Shown here piece by piece: positions 42,024 to 50,915 of a stretch of DNA of 64,000 nucleotides (position 1 is the stretch's first letter; every line of letters starts with the position of its first letter). The DNA comes from Actinospica sp035712985 (GTDB lineage: Bacteria > Actinomycetota > Actinomycetes > Streptomycetales > Catenulisporaceae), in the NCBI GenBank assembly GCA_035712985.1, contig DASTAE010000013.1, positions 1 to 64,000 of the forward strand, read 5' to 3'. A model generated the notes under the pieces. It was not told the DNA's origin, did no database searches, and worked only from the letters and a program-made list of their open reading frames with translations. A program made the position numbers and the translations under genes.

Positions 42024-43736
42024 GTGAAGTCCGTCCCCCTCGGCGCGCAATACCGGCTCGCCGCGCTCGGCAGGATGGCCGAGGAAGAGTTCGACGTCCT
42101 GATCGTGGGCGGCGGCGTCACCGGCGCCGGCGCGGCGCTGGACGCGGTCACCCGGGGCCTTTCGGTCGCCGTGGTCGAGGCGCGGGACTGGGCGGCGGGC
42201 ACGTCCAGCCGGTCCAGCAAGCTGATCCACGGCGGCCTGCGCTACCTGGAGCAGCTGGACTTCGCGCTGGTCCGCGAGGCGCTCAAGGAGCGCGGCGTGC
42301 TGCTGCACAAGATCGCGCCGCACCTGGTGAACCCGGTGCCGTTCCTGCTGCCGCTGCAGCACCGCGTCTGGGAGCGCGCCTACATCGGCGCCGGCGTGAT
42401 GCTCTACGACACGCTCGGCGGCGCGAAGGCCCTGCCGATGCACAAGCACCTGTCCAAGAAGGCCGCGCTGCGCAAGGCGCCGGGCCTGAAGGACGACGCG
42501 CTGATCGGCGCGATCCAGTACTACGACGCCCAGGTGGACGACGCGCGCTACGTGATGACGCTCGCCCGCACCGCGGCCCAGTACGGGGCGGCCGTGGCGA
42601 CCCGTACCCGCGTCACCGGCTTCACCCGCGAGGGCGAGCGGGTGACCGGAGCGGTCGTGCGCGACCTGGAGAACGACCGCGAGATCACCGTCCGCGCCAA
42701 GCGGGTGATCGCCGCGACCGGAGTGTGGACGGACGACCTGCACGAGCTCGCGAACGCGCACGGCGGCCTCAAGGTGCGCGCTTCGAAGGGCGTGCACCTG
42801 GTCGTGCCGCGGGACCGGATCGACCTGGACACCGGCATGATCTCGCGCACCGAGAAGAGCGTGCTGTTCATCATCCCGTGGGGCAACCACTGGATCGTGG
42901 GCACCACGGACACCGACTGGGAGCTGGACCGCAGGCACCCGGCCGCGAGCGCCGCGGACATCGAGTACCTGCTCGAGCACGCGAACGCGCTGCTGAAGAA
43001 GCCGTTGACGCACGACGACATCGAGGGCGTCTACGCCGGTCTGCGGCCGCTGGTCTCGGCGGGCGAGAACGTGCAGACGACGAAGCTCTCCCGGGAGCAC
43101 GTCGTGACCGAGCCGGCCCCGGGCCTGTTCGTGATCGCGGGCGGCAAGTACACCACGTACCGCGTGATGGCGAAGGACGTCGTGGACGCGGCCGCGAAGA
43201 ACCTGGGCACGCACGTGCCCGAGTCCGTGACCGAGAACGTCGGCCTGCTCGGCGCCGAGGGCTACGCGGCCCTGTGGAACGAGCGCGGCCGGCTGGCCAA
43301 GCGGCACAACCTGGGCCAGCACCGCGTCGAGCACCTGCTGCGCCGCTACGGATCGTGCATCGACGAGCTGTTCGAGCTCATCGACGCCGACCCGGAGCTG
43401 GCCGAGCCGCTCGGCGGGGCCGGGGACTACCTGCGGGTCGAGGCGGTGTACGCGGCCTCGCACGAGGGCGCGCTGCACCTCGACGACATCCTGACCCGCC
43501 GCACCCGCGTCTCGATCGAGCAGCGCGACCGCGGCGTGGCGGCGGCGAAGGACGCGGCGGCCCTGGTCGCCCCGGTCCTCGGCTGGGACGCCGCGACCGC
43601 CGAGGCGGAGATCGACCGCTACCTCGCGCGGGTGAAGGCCGAGCTGGACGCCAACTCCAAGCCGGACGACCGCAGCGCGGACGTGGCCCGGCTCGCCGCG
43701 AAGGACCTTTCCGACGCCGTCGCACCGCACGCGTAG
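42024..43736 (+). CDS. glpD: Aerobic glycerol-3-phosphate dehydrogenase
   Basis: 570 residues from GTG 42024 with GGAGGG six nt upstream. The FAD loop is VLIVGGGVTGAGAALDA (about residues 25-41), followed by SSRSSKLIHGGLRYLEQ, the family signature, IPWGNHWIVGTTDTDW and GGKYTTYRVMAKD. The C-terminal helical domain is complete. The membrane-associated enzyme oxidises glycerol-3-phosphate to dihydroxyacetone phosphate, giving electrons to quinone. Last gene of the operon, followed by two hairpins. Confidence 0.95.
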   Translation: MKSVPLGAQYRLAALGRMAEEEFDVLIVGGGVTGAGAALDAVTRGLSVAVVEARDWAAGTSSRSSKLIHGGLRYLEQLDFALVREALKERGVLLHKIAPHLVNPVPFLLPLQHRVWERAYIGAGVMLYDTLGGAKALPMHKHLSKKAALRKAPGLKDDALIGAIQYYDAQVDDARYVMTLARTAAQYGAAVATRTRVTGFTREGERVTGAVVRDLENDREITVRAKRVIAATGVWTDDLHELANAHGGLKVRASKGVHLVVPRDRIDLDTGMISRTEKSVLFIIPWGNHWIVGTTDTDWELDRRHPAASAADIEYLLEHANALLKKPLTHDDIEGVYAGLRPLVSAGENVQTTKLSREHVVTEPAPGLFVIAGGKYTTYRVMAKDVVDAAAKNLGTHVPESVTENVGLLGAEGYAALWNERGRLAKRHNLGQHRVEHLLRRYGSCIDELFELIDADPELAEPLGGAGDYLRVEAVYAASHEGALHLDDILTRRTRVSIEQRDRGVAAAKDAAALVAPVLGWDAATAEAEIDRYLARVKAELDANSKPDDRSADVARLAAKDLSDAVAPHA

Positions 43737-43797
43737 CGCCGGAGAGCCGGCCGGTTCCGCGGCCGCCCGGTCCGCTTGAGGGGGGATCGGGCAGGTC

Positions 43798-43826
43798 GCG
43801 CCGGGGAGCTGCTCTCTTCCCGGCGC
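43798..43826 (+). terminator. Hairpin 1 after glpD
   Basis: An 11-bp stem (GCGCCGGG with CCCGGCGC as its outer 8 bp, then one G-T and two further pairs) around a 7-nt loop, about 60 bp past the glpD stop. No T tract. Confidence 0.5.
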
Positions 43827-43855
43827 ATGGGCACCGGAGCCGACCGAAGCCGAAC

Positions 43856-43896
43856 GCCGGCCCGTCGAGGTGGGTACGTCACCTCGCCGGGCCGGC
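43856..43896 (+). terminator. Hairpin 2 after glpD, main terminator candidate
   Basis: A 17-position stem with a single T/C mismatch: outer arm GCCGGCCCG (43856-43864) pairs with CGGGCCGGC (43888-43896), and inner arm CGAGGTG pairs with CACCTCG around a 7-nt loop. CTTTCC follows on the plus strand. The strongest candidate for ending the glpF-glpK-glpD transcript. Confidence 0.75.
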
Positions 43897-44009
43897 TTTC
43901 CACTTCTCCCTGAGAAATCTCCTGTGGAGCGACGTCTCCGGCACCGGCAACAGCGGCACCCATTGCAGTGACGGAACCCTCTGATTCGCTCAATTCGTAG
44001 CGCGCTGAT

Positions 44010-44040
44010 AGGGGCACCGGGGCACTCCCCCGGTGCCCCT
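44010..44040. terminator. Perfect 13-bp hairpin overlapping the GT1 stop codon
   Basis: The arms AGGGGCACCGGGG and CCCCGGTGCCCCT pair perfectly around a 5-nt loop. The right arm runs into the stop codon of the minus-strand glycosyltransferase (44039-44041). Being symmetric it can work for both converging operons. Confidence 0.7.
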
Positions 44041-45244
44041 ACTCGAATGCTCGGTCTGCCGTAGCGGCGAGCTCGACGAGGTGGCGGGCCGCGGCGTCGG
44101 CGCCGCCGGCGGCTCTGAAGGAGGCGGCTACGCGTTCGGCGGCGGCGCGGTAGCCGGGTTGGGTGAGGACGCGGTCGAGGGCGGCGCCTATCTGCTCGGC
44201 GCGGGCTCGGCCGAAGCGGATGCGTTCGGCGACGCCTGCGTCCACGGCCTGCTGGGCGACGATGGGTTGGTCGTCGCGGATGGGGGCCAGCACCAGCGGG
44301 ATGCCGTGGTACAGGGATTCGCAGACGGTGTTCTGGCCGGAGTGGGAGATCACGGCGCTGGTTCGCGGGAGCAGTTCCAATTGGGGGATGTGGGGGGACG
44401 TCAGGACGTTTGCGGGTGGGGCGGGGATGGAGCGGGCGGGGTCCGCGATGACCGCGTAGAGGTGGGGGCGGGAGGCGATGGCTTCGGCGCAGGCCCTCAG
44501 GAAGGCGCCGCCGGCGTCCGCGTTGGCGGTGCCCACCGAGATCAGGATGATCGGCTGGTCGCCAGGCTCGGGGAGGGCCTCCCAAGGGAATTCGGGGTCC
44601 GCGGGGCGCTCGGCGATGGAGGGGCCCACGTAGTGCAGCGTCTCGGCCAATTCGGGGTGGCGGCCGGAGAGTTCTTCCGTGCTGTACGCGATGACCAGCC
44701 GTGGGGAGAAGCGGAGGTCGCCGTATGTGCCCTGATAGCGGTCGGAGCCTGCCGCGTCGGGGTTGCCGTGTTCGAGCTCCAGGCCGAGCAGCATCCTGCG
44801 GAGCCACGTCGCGACCTTCGGCATGGCGCCCAGGGGGTCGGCCAGCTCGGCGGCGGTCGTCGCGGAGGTGGCCCAGGGGATGCCTCGGCGTTGGGCTACG
44901 ACGGCGCCCGCCACTGCCTGCTGGTCGACGACGAGGACATCCGGGCTGAAGGCGTCCACCGCGGCTTCGACTCCGGGGATCATCGATTCGCCGAGCGGGA
45001 TGAGGAAGGACTCCCACAGGAACTTGAGCGCCGCCGGGCCGCGCAGTTCGGCCGGGCGTTCGGCCGCGGCCTCGGGAACCGCGCAGGGGAACACCGTCGC
45101 GCTCGGCCCGACGAGCCGGGACACGAGCTCGGGGTGCCCGGCCCACGCGACCCCGTGTCCCCGCGCGGCCAGCCGTGCGCCGAGGCCGACCGTCGGGTTG
45201 ACGTGGCCGACCAGCGGCGGAACGACGAACAGGAACCGGCTCAT
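44039..45244 (-). CDS. GT1-family (UGT/MGT-type) glycosyltransferase
   Basis: 401 residues from ATG 45244. FLFVVPPLVGHVNPTVGLGA is the acceptor-domain start typical of macrolide/lipid glycosyltransferases, and ISHSGQNTVCESLYHGIPLV with PIRDDQPIVAQQ is the GT1 nucleotide-sugar signature with the final D-Q pair. Such enzymes glycosylate small lipophilic acceptors rather than polymers. Last gene of the megasynthase operon (ATGA overlap with the hydrolase gene), so it probably puts a sugar on the lipid or polyketide product. Confidence 0.88.
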   Translation of the reverse strand: MSRFLFVVPPLVGHVNPTVGLGARLAARGHGVAWAGHPELVSRLVGPSATVFPCAVPEAAAERPAELRGPAALKFLWESFLIPLGESMIPGVEAAVDAFSPDVLVVDQQAVAGAVVAQRRGIPWATSATTAAELADPLGAMPKVATWLRRMLLGLELEHGNPDAAGSDRYQGTYGDLRFSPRLVIAYSTEELSGRHPELAETLHYVGPSIAERPADPEFPWEALPEPGDQPIILISVGTANADAGGAFLRACAEAIASRPHLYAVIADPARSIPAPPANVLTSPHIPQLELLPRTSAVISHSGQNTVCESLYHGIPLVLAPIRDDQPIVAQQAVDAGVAERIRFGRARAEQIGAALDRVLTQPGYRAAAERVAASFRAAGGADAAARHLVELAATADRAFE

Positions 45245-46065
45245 GCCGCGTGCGCGCCCGCGCCGAAGCGGGTGTCGTCGAGGCGGTGGTCGGCGAACCA
45301 CCCGATCAGCAGGTCGAGGACCGTGCCGGGCGCCTCGACGAGGACCGAGTGCTCCAAGCCCGGCAGCACGACGGTCGTGCAGCGCGGCATCGCCGCCTCC
45401 AGCACCGGCGCCTGCGCGGCCAGATCGCTCTCCGAGCCGTAGATCGCGAACACCGGGCAGCCGATCTCGGCGAACCGCTCCTCGGTGAGCACGCGGCTGG
45501 CCGGGATGTCGCGCTCCAGCGTCGTCGCGTCGAGCATCTTCTTGGCGCGCTTGGCCCGGCGCGCCAGGTGGGTGCCGTGCCGCGCGGTGATCCAGGCGAT
45601 CGCCTCGAAGCGGCCGAGTTGCGTGGCCGCGCGGTGCAGGTTGGCGGCCATCTTCTCGGCCCACGCGGCGGTGGCCGGCTCGGACTCGATCGCGGCGACT
45701 GCGGCCACGCGCCCGGGGTGGCGCTCGGCGAAGCCGTAGGCGACGGTGCCGCCGAAGGAGTTGCCGATGAGGAAGACGGGCTCGGTGATGTCGAGGGCGT
45801 CGAGCAGCGCGGTCAGGTCGTCCACGAACAGCTCGACCGTGTACCCCTCGGCCGGCCGCTCGCTGTTTCCGTGCGCGCGCAGGTCGTACATCAGGACCCG
45901 GTATCCGGCGTCGCGAAGCTGCTTGGCGGTGGTGAAGTAGTAGCTGGCCAGGCTGTCGATCAGCATGCCGTGCACGCAGACCACGGTCGGCGCATTCGGG
46001 TCGCCGTTCGCCGGGAGGGCGAGCTCGTAGTTCTGCTTGATGCCGTTCGCGATGATCGTCGGCAT
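45241..46065 (-). CDS. Alpha/beta hydrolase, possible chain-release enzyme
   Basis: 274 residues from ATG 46065, five nt after the ACP stop. VVCVHGMLIDS gives the oxyanion strand, LIGNSFGGTVAYG the nucleophile Ser in G-N-S-F-G, and LPGLEHSVLVEAPG the catalytic His; an acidic residue in IYGSESDLAAQ completes the triad. The lid region is rich in Arg/Lys (ARRAKRAKKML). No thioesterase domain is present in either megasynthase, so this enzyme is the best candidate to release the acyl chain by hydrolysis or transfer. That role is inferred. Confidence 0.82.
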   Translation of the reverse strand: MPTIIANGIKQNYELALPANGDPNAPTVVCVHGMLIDSLASYYFTTAKQLRDAGYRVLMYDLRAHGNSERPAEGYTVELFVDDLTALLDALDITEPVFLIGNSFGGTVAYGFAERHPGRVAAVAAIESEPATAAWAEKMAANLHRAATQLGRFEAIAWITARHGTHLARRAKRAKKMLDATTLERDIPASRVLTEERFAEIGCPVFAIYGSESDLAAQAPVLEAAMPRCTTVVLPGLEHSVLVEAPGTVLDLLIGWFADHRLDDTRFGAGAHAA

Positions 46066-46070
46066 CGGGA

Positions 46071-46412
46071 TCAGCCCTCGCGCTCGCTGGTCAGGGCCCC
46101 GGCGACGTACTCCACCAGCTTGCCGACCGTCAGGGCGATGATCTCCTCGAGTTCGAGGTCCGCGATGAACTCCGCGAAGTTCACGCTGCTGCCGTAGCGC
46201 TCCTCGAGCTTGCCGGCGAGGGTGACGAGGTCGATCGACTCGAGTTCGAGGTCCTCGTGGAAGCGCGTCTCCATGGAGATCTCGGCGTCCTCGAGGCCGT
46301 ATTCGTCGAGGATGCCTCTCAGCATCGAGCCGATCTCGCCGAGAACGGTGTCGATGAGGACGGCGTCGGTGAGCAGGGAATCCGCGGTGACGGTGGTGGT
46401 CGTCTCGGTCAT
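46071..46412 (-). CDS. Discrete acyl carrier protein
   Basis: 113 residues from ATG 46412. Four-helix carrier with the phosphopantetheine Ser in ELESIDLVTLAGKLEERYG, strongly acidic as expected. A Thr-rich N-terminal 12-residue lead precedes it. It overlaps the KS-AT-DH-PPTase stop by 4 nt. A separate ACP besides the two in the large synthase may serve loading, release or transfer to the glycosylation step. Confidence 0.88.
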   Translation of the reverse strand: MTETTTTVTADSLLTDAVLIDTVLGEIGSMLRGILDEYGLEDAEISMETRFHEDLELESIDLVTLAGKLEERYGSSVNFAEFIADLELEEIIALTVGKLVEYVAGALTSEREG

Positions 46413-49400
46413 GTTCGGTGGGTCTCCTCGGGCTCGGTGTCGGTGGCGGCGTCGACGGCCGCACCGTCGACGGTCCATCCGACCTGGTAGTGCCGCTCGG
46501 GCAGGTCTTCGGGATTGGCGAGCGCGACGGTGCGCACGTGGTGGCGGGTGCTGCTGGTCCGGACGGTGAGTTCCGCGGCGTCCGCGTCCTCGGCTAGGGC
46601 CGCGTGGACGACGGCGAAGGCCTTCGGGTTTCCCCGCAGGCCGGTCCCTTCGGCCTTGGCCGCCGCCTCCTTGGCGACCCAGAACCGCGCAAACCAGAGC
46701 GGTCCGTCCCCGCCGAGCGTCCGCAGCAGCTCCCGTTCGCCGGCCGTGAACGCGAAGTCGAAGGCGGACTGCTCACGCGACAGCACCTGCTCGACGTCGA
46801 TACCGACGCCGGTTCCGCCGCTGGTCCGTCCAGGTCCGATCAGTGCGACGCCGACCTCGCCGGAGTGCGCGATCGACACGTCGTACGGAGCGAGCTCGGT
46901 ACCGTGCATGCCCTCGAGATAGGGGCGTCCCGTCGGCTCGTTGCGCACGCGGATCTGCGCCGGATAGAAGGGTCCTTCGACGGCTCCGTCGTCCCACAGC
47001 GCGCGTCGTACGGCGTCCTTTGCGGCGACGCGGCCGAGCAGCCACTGACCGCGGACGCGCGGCGATTGCGCCTCGTACGCTTGACGCTCGTCGCCGCCGA
47101 GGTAGCTGCGCATCCGCAGGTCGCGCGACGCGGGATCGCTCCAGCGATCGAAGACCGCGACCCATCCGCCGGGCTGCCGGTGAGCGAGCGTCGCAGTACC
47201 CGGCGACCGCTCGACGGCGCGCGTGTCCGGGTGGCTGCCGAAGCGTCGGTCGGTCCAGCCTTCGAAGTCCGCCCACACAGTGCCGTCGATGGCCAGCTGG
47301 GCGTCGGCGATGAGTTGGACCTCGTCGATCGTTCGTATCCTGATGTGGCACGTCAGCTTCGTGCCGGGAGTCGGAGGCGGGCCGTAGAAGGTGATCCGCC
47401 GCATGCCCACGGGGAAGACGACCGTGCGGTGTTCGTGCGTGGACATGATCCAGTAGCCGAGGAGCTGGCCGACGTTGTCGAGCAGCGCCCCCGGGGCCTC
47501 CGGCGCGGTGATCACGCCGCGCACGTGCTGGTCCCCCAGCGCCGTCAGTTCGGTCAGGGCGCGGAAGCGGGGGCCGTGAAACATCCAGCGGTCGGCGTAG
47601 AGCTGGTCCGCGGTGATGTGCGCGGGCCGTTCGCTCGCCGAGTCGACGGGCCACGCTGCCGGCGGCGCGGGGTACGCGGCGGCGAGTTCGACCGTCGAGC
47701 GGGCGTAGCCGCCGAAGCCGACCTTGACCCGTCCGGGCACGCCCGCGTCGGGGGTCGTGGAGATCTCGACGGTGTGCGACGGGATGACGGCGGTCCAACG
47801 GTCGAACCGCGCTCCGAGCACGGCCACGGCCCGCTGACCGGGGAGCGGGCTCTCGGCGGCGTCCATCATGTGCTGGATCACGGTGGTCGCCGGGACGACC
47901 GGGAAGAGGTCTGAGATGTCCGGCCAGTCGGCCCGCTGAGCGAAGAAGCAGTGGTCGATCAGGTAGGGCATCGAGTCGATGTCGACGCGCAGCCGGACGG
48001 GGCCGTTGGTCCGCGGCCTGCTGCGGTCGCCCTGGCCGCTCTGATCGCCACGGGCTGCGAGGACGGCGGTCGCGGATTCGGCGGTCTCGCGCAGCAGCGC
48101 GGCGAGTTCGGCGGCGACGGGCTGCTGAGTGGCGGCGAGGGTGTCCAGGGCCGAGGCTCCGGGGGCACCGAGCGCCAGCTTGGGAGCACGGTCGCCGAGC
48201 GTGATGAGGGCGCCGCCGAGGTCGAGCTCCATCGGCAGGCCACTGCGTCTCGCCGGCTGCCGCGTGGTCTGATCGCTCGGCGATTCGAGGCCTTCGACCC
48301 AGAGCGCGGCGGCCACGCGGGCCAACTGCTCCAGGCCGCTGCGCTGCGGGGAGTTCGCTGCGATGGCCAGATGCTCGCGTCCACTGAGCACGTCGCCGAT
48401 GACCGTGGCCAGCGCTCCGGTTCCGGTCTGCACGAAGACGCGGAATCCGTTCTCGTACATGTTCTCGATCATCTGACGGAAGCGGACCGGCTCCACGAGG
48501 TGGCGCACGAACAGGTCCCTGACCTGCGCCGCGTCCTGCGGGAAGGGAGCGGCGATCGTCGCCGACCAGACCGGGACGCTCGGCGCGTGCAGCTCGAAGC
48601 GGTCGGCGGCCTCGGTGATCGGGCCGAGGTACGGTTCGAGCATCGGCGTGTGGAAGCCCGAGCGGAACGGAAGCGCCTGGCAGAGGATGTTCCGCTTGCG
48701 CAGGTGCCGCATGAGACCGTCGATCTCGTCTTCCGGACCGCAGACGATGCACTGATTCGGCGCGTTGTCGTGCGAGAGCTCGACTCCCGCGAATGGCTCC
48801 TGCCCGAGCAGCGGCAGCACCCGGTCCACGCCGGCGCCGATCGCGCCGAATACGAGGCCTGGCACGCGCAGCGAGTCGGGGTCGAACTCGTCGAGGAACC
48901 GGTCCACGGCAGGGCCCGAATACAGGCCGGCGTTGATCATCGCGGTCCACTCGCCGACGCTGTGCCCGGCGACTGCGCCCGGCTGCACGCCCATCTCATT
49001 GAGGGCACGCGCCAGGAGCCGCCCCACCTCGACGACGCCGACTCCATGCGCGCCGACACCGGTGGACGCGTCGTGGCTGTTCAGGGTGACACCGTGCTTC
49101 GCTGCCACGTCGTCGACGCGCGGCGTGAACTCGGCCTCCAGCCCGGGGAAGACGAAGGCTATCCGTCTTTGTATGTTCGTATCCGTCAGCAGCGGATTCG
49201 GACTGAACCAGATGTCGCTGCGGCCACGCCACGCCTTGCCGTTCGTCAGGATGCGCCGGGCGAGCGTGAGCTTCTTCGGGGTGGGATCGGCGATCGCGAT
49301 GCGGCAGGGCGCCGTGGGGTCAGGGCTCTGCGTCTCGCCGCGGTCGAGCAATCCAAGGAGCTCGGCCGGTGACGCGGCGGCCAGGCGGATGATGCGCTCG

Positions 49401-50908
49401 CCGCCGGCCTCCGGGTCGACCGAGGAGCCAGGCGCCTGCTCCAGCACGACGTGCGCGTTGATGCCGCCGAAGCCGAACGCGTTGACGCCCGCGCGGCGCG
49501 GCGCCGATCCCGACGTGGTCCACGGCCTGGCCTCGGCGAGCGGCTCGAAGCGCGTCGCCTTCAGGTCCGGGTGCGGATCGTCGCAGTGCAGCGTCGGTGG
49601 CAGGACGCTGTGATGGATGGCGAGGGCGGCCTTGATCAGGCTGGCGATGCCCGCCGCGGGCATCGTGTGGCCGATCATCGACTTCACCGAGCCCAGCGGA
49701 ACCGCCGCGTCCTCGCCCTGACGCGGCCCGAAGACCTCGGCCAACGTCGCGAGCTCCGCGGTGTCGCCGGCCGGTGTGGCAGTTCCGTGCGCCTCCAGCA
49801 GGCCTAGCGCGTCCGCGGCGCGCGGGTCGAGGCCGGCCGCCTCCCACGCGCGCCGCACCGCACGCACCTGACCTGCGGGTTCGGGATTGAAGAGGCTGGC
49901 GGCGCGGCCGTCGCTGGCCACGCCGGTGCCGCGGATCACGGCATAGATCCGGTCGCCGTCCGCGACCGCGTCGTCGAGCCGCTTGAGCACGACGACGCCG
50001 GTGCCCTCGCCGATCAGCACCCCGTCGGCCGCGCGGTGGAACGGCCGGATCGACTCGTTTCGCGAGAGCGCGCCGAGCTGGCTGAACACGCTCCAGAGCG
50101 TGATGTCGTGGCAGTGGTGCACACCGCCCGCGAGCATCATGTCGCAGCGTCCTGACGCGAGCTCGGCGACCGCCTGGTCGACGGCGACGAGGGAGGAGGC
50201 GCACGCGGCGTCGACCGTGTACGCGGGTCCGCGCACGTCGAGCCGGTTGGCGATGCGCGACGCCGCGAGGTTGGGGACGAGGCCGATCGCCGCCTCGGGC
50301 CTGTTCGGGCCGAGCGCCTCGGTGAACGCGCAGCGCACCTGCTCGACGCGGTCGGCGGGCAGCTCGGGTATCAGTTCCCGCAGCGTGCGCAGCAGTTGGT
50401 TCGCCGTGCGCACGCGCTGGTCGAGCCGCACGAGGCCCGGTGTCAGGTAGCCGCCGCGGCCGAGCACGACACCGACGCGGTCGGCGTCCGGGAGCGCGTC
50501 GCGTCCGCCCGCGTCCTCGATCGCCTCGGCGGCCACGCGCAGTGCGATGAGCTGGTCGGGCTCGGCGCCGGGGATCGAGTCGGGCATGATCCCGAAGCGG
50601 AGCGGGTCCACGGAGGCGAATTCGTCCACGAATCCGCCGCGCCTGCAGTAGACCCGGTCCGCGCGGTCGGCTGAGGACGAGGGGTCGTAGAACTCCGCGT
50701 CCCAGCGGTTCGCCGGGACGTCGGTGATCGCGTCCACGCCGCCGAGGATGTTGCGCCAGTACGTGTCCAGGTCCGGCGCGCCGGGCAGCAGCGCCGCCAT
50801 GCCGACGATGGCGACCGGGACGGCGGCCGGGGGCGGCGGGCTGAGGGGGCCGGTCGACGCCGCGGACTGTGCACCCGCGGTCGCCGCCGAGTCTATGAGC
50901 GTGGCCAT
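46409..50908 (-). CDS. Megasynthase B: KS-AT-DH(double hotdog)-PPTase
   Basis: 1499 residues from ATG 50908, seven nt after the stop of megasynthase A. KS at ~29-490 with nucleophile Cys in DAACASSL, His in EAHGTATPAGD and His in SMIGHTMPAAG. AT at ~575-880 with GHSVGEW. Two hotdog folds at ~960-1230: the first has LIDHCFF with the likely catalytic His and VVPATTVIQHM, the second MFHGPRFR and LLDNVGQLLGYW with the Asp. C-terminal Sfp-type phosphopantetheinyl transferase at ~1290-1470, with GVGIDVEQVLS and FWVAKEAAAKAEG. No carrier, KR or release domain is inside. It probably extends, dehydrates and activates carriers together with megasynthase A, in the style of PUFA or heterocyst-glycolipid synthases. 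Confidence 0.88.
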   Translation of the reverse strand: MATLIDSAATAGAQSAASTGPLSPPPPAAVPVAIVGMAALLPGAPDLDTYWRNILGGVDAITDVPANRWDAEFYDPSSSADRADRVYCRRGGFVDEFASVDPLRFGIMPDSIPGAEPDQLIALRVAAEAIEDAGGRDALPDADRVGVVLGRGGYLTPGLVRLDQRVRTANQLLRTLRELIPELPADRVEQVRCAFTEALGPNRPEAAIGLVPNLAASRIANRLDVRGPAYTVDAACASSLVAVDQAVAELASGRCDMMLAGGVHHCHDITLWSVFSQLGALSRNESIRPFHRAADGVLIGEGTGVVVLKRLDDAVADGDRIYAVIRGTGVASDGRAASLFNPEPAGQVRAVRRAWEAAGLDPRAADALGLLEAHGTATPAGDTAELATLAEVFGPRQGEDAAVPLGSVKSMIGHTMPAAGIASLIKAALAIHHSVLPPTLHCDDPHPDLKATRFEPLAEARPWTTSGSAPRRAGVNAFGFGGINAHVVLEQAPGSSVDPEAGGERIIRLAAASPAELLGLLDRGETQSPDPTAPCRIAIADPTPKKLTLARRILTNGKAWRGRSDIWFSPNPLLTDTNIQRRIAFVFPGLEAEFTPRVDDVAAKHGVTLNSHDASTGVGAHGVGVVEVGRLLARALNEMGVQPGAVAGHSVGEWTAMINAGLYSGPAVDRFLDEFDPDSLRVPGLVFGAIGAGVDRVLPLLGQEPFAGVELSHDNAPNQCIVCGPEDEIDGLMRHLRKRNILCQALPFRSGFHTPMLEPYLGPITEAADRFELHAPSVPVWSATIAAPFPQDAAQVRDLFVRHLVEPVRFRQMIENMYENGFRVFVQTGTGALATVIGDVLSGREHLAIAANSPQRSGLEQLARVAAALWVEGLESPSDQTTRQPARRSGLPMELDLGGALITLGDRAPKLALGAPGASALDTLAATQQPVAAELAALLRETAESATAVLAARGDQSGQGDRSRPRTNGPVRLRVDIDSMPYLIDHCFFAQRADWPDISDLFPVVPATTVIQHMMDAAESPLPGQRAVAVLGARFDRWTAVIPSHTVEISTTPDAGVPGRVKVGFGGYARSTVELAAAYPAPPAAWPVDSASERPAHITADQLYADRWMFHGPRFRALTELTALGDQHVRGVITAPEAPGALLDNVGQLLGYWIMSTHEHRTVVFPVGMRRITFYGPPPTPGTKLTCHIRIRTIDEVQLIADAQLAIDGTVWADFEGWTDRRFGSHPDTRAVERSPGTATLAHRQPGGWVAVFDRWSDPASRDLRMRSYLGGDERQAYEAQSPRVRGQWLLGRVAAKDAVRRALWDDGAVEGPFYPAQIRVRNEPTGRPYLEGMHGTELAPYDVSIAHSGEVGVALIGPGRTSGGTGVGIDVEQVLSREQSAFDFAFTAGERELLRTLGGDGPLWFARFWVAKEAAAKAEGTGLRGNPKAFAVVHAALAEDADAAELTVRTSSTRHHVRTVALANPEDLPERHYQVGWTVDGAAVDAATDTEPEETHRT

Positions 50909-50915
50909 GCGCCGC

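Larger units (their letters stand above)
43737..44038. other. 302-bp convergent intergenic region with three hairpins
   Basis: Separates glpD (plus) from the GT1 gene (minus). It holds three strong inverted repeats in a row, each described separately, and no credible open frame. The arrangement suggests bidirectional termination between the glycerol operon and the megasynthase operon. Confidence 0.75.
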
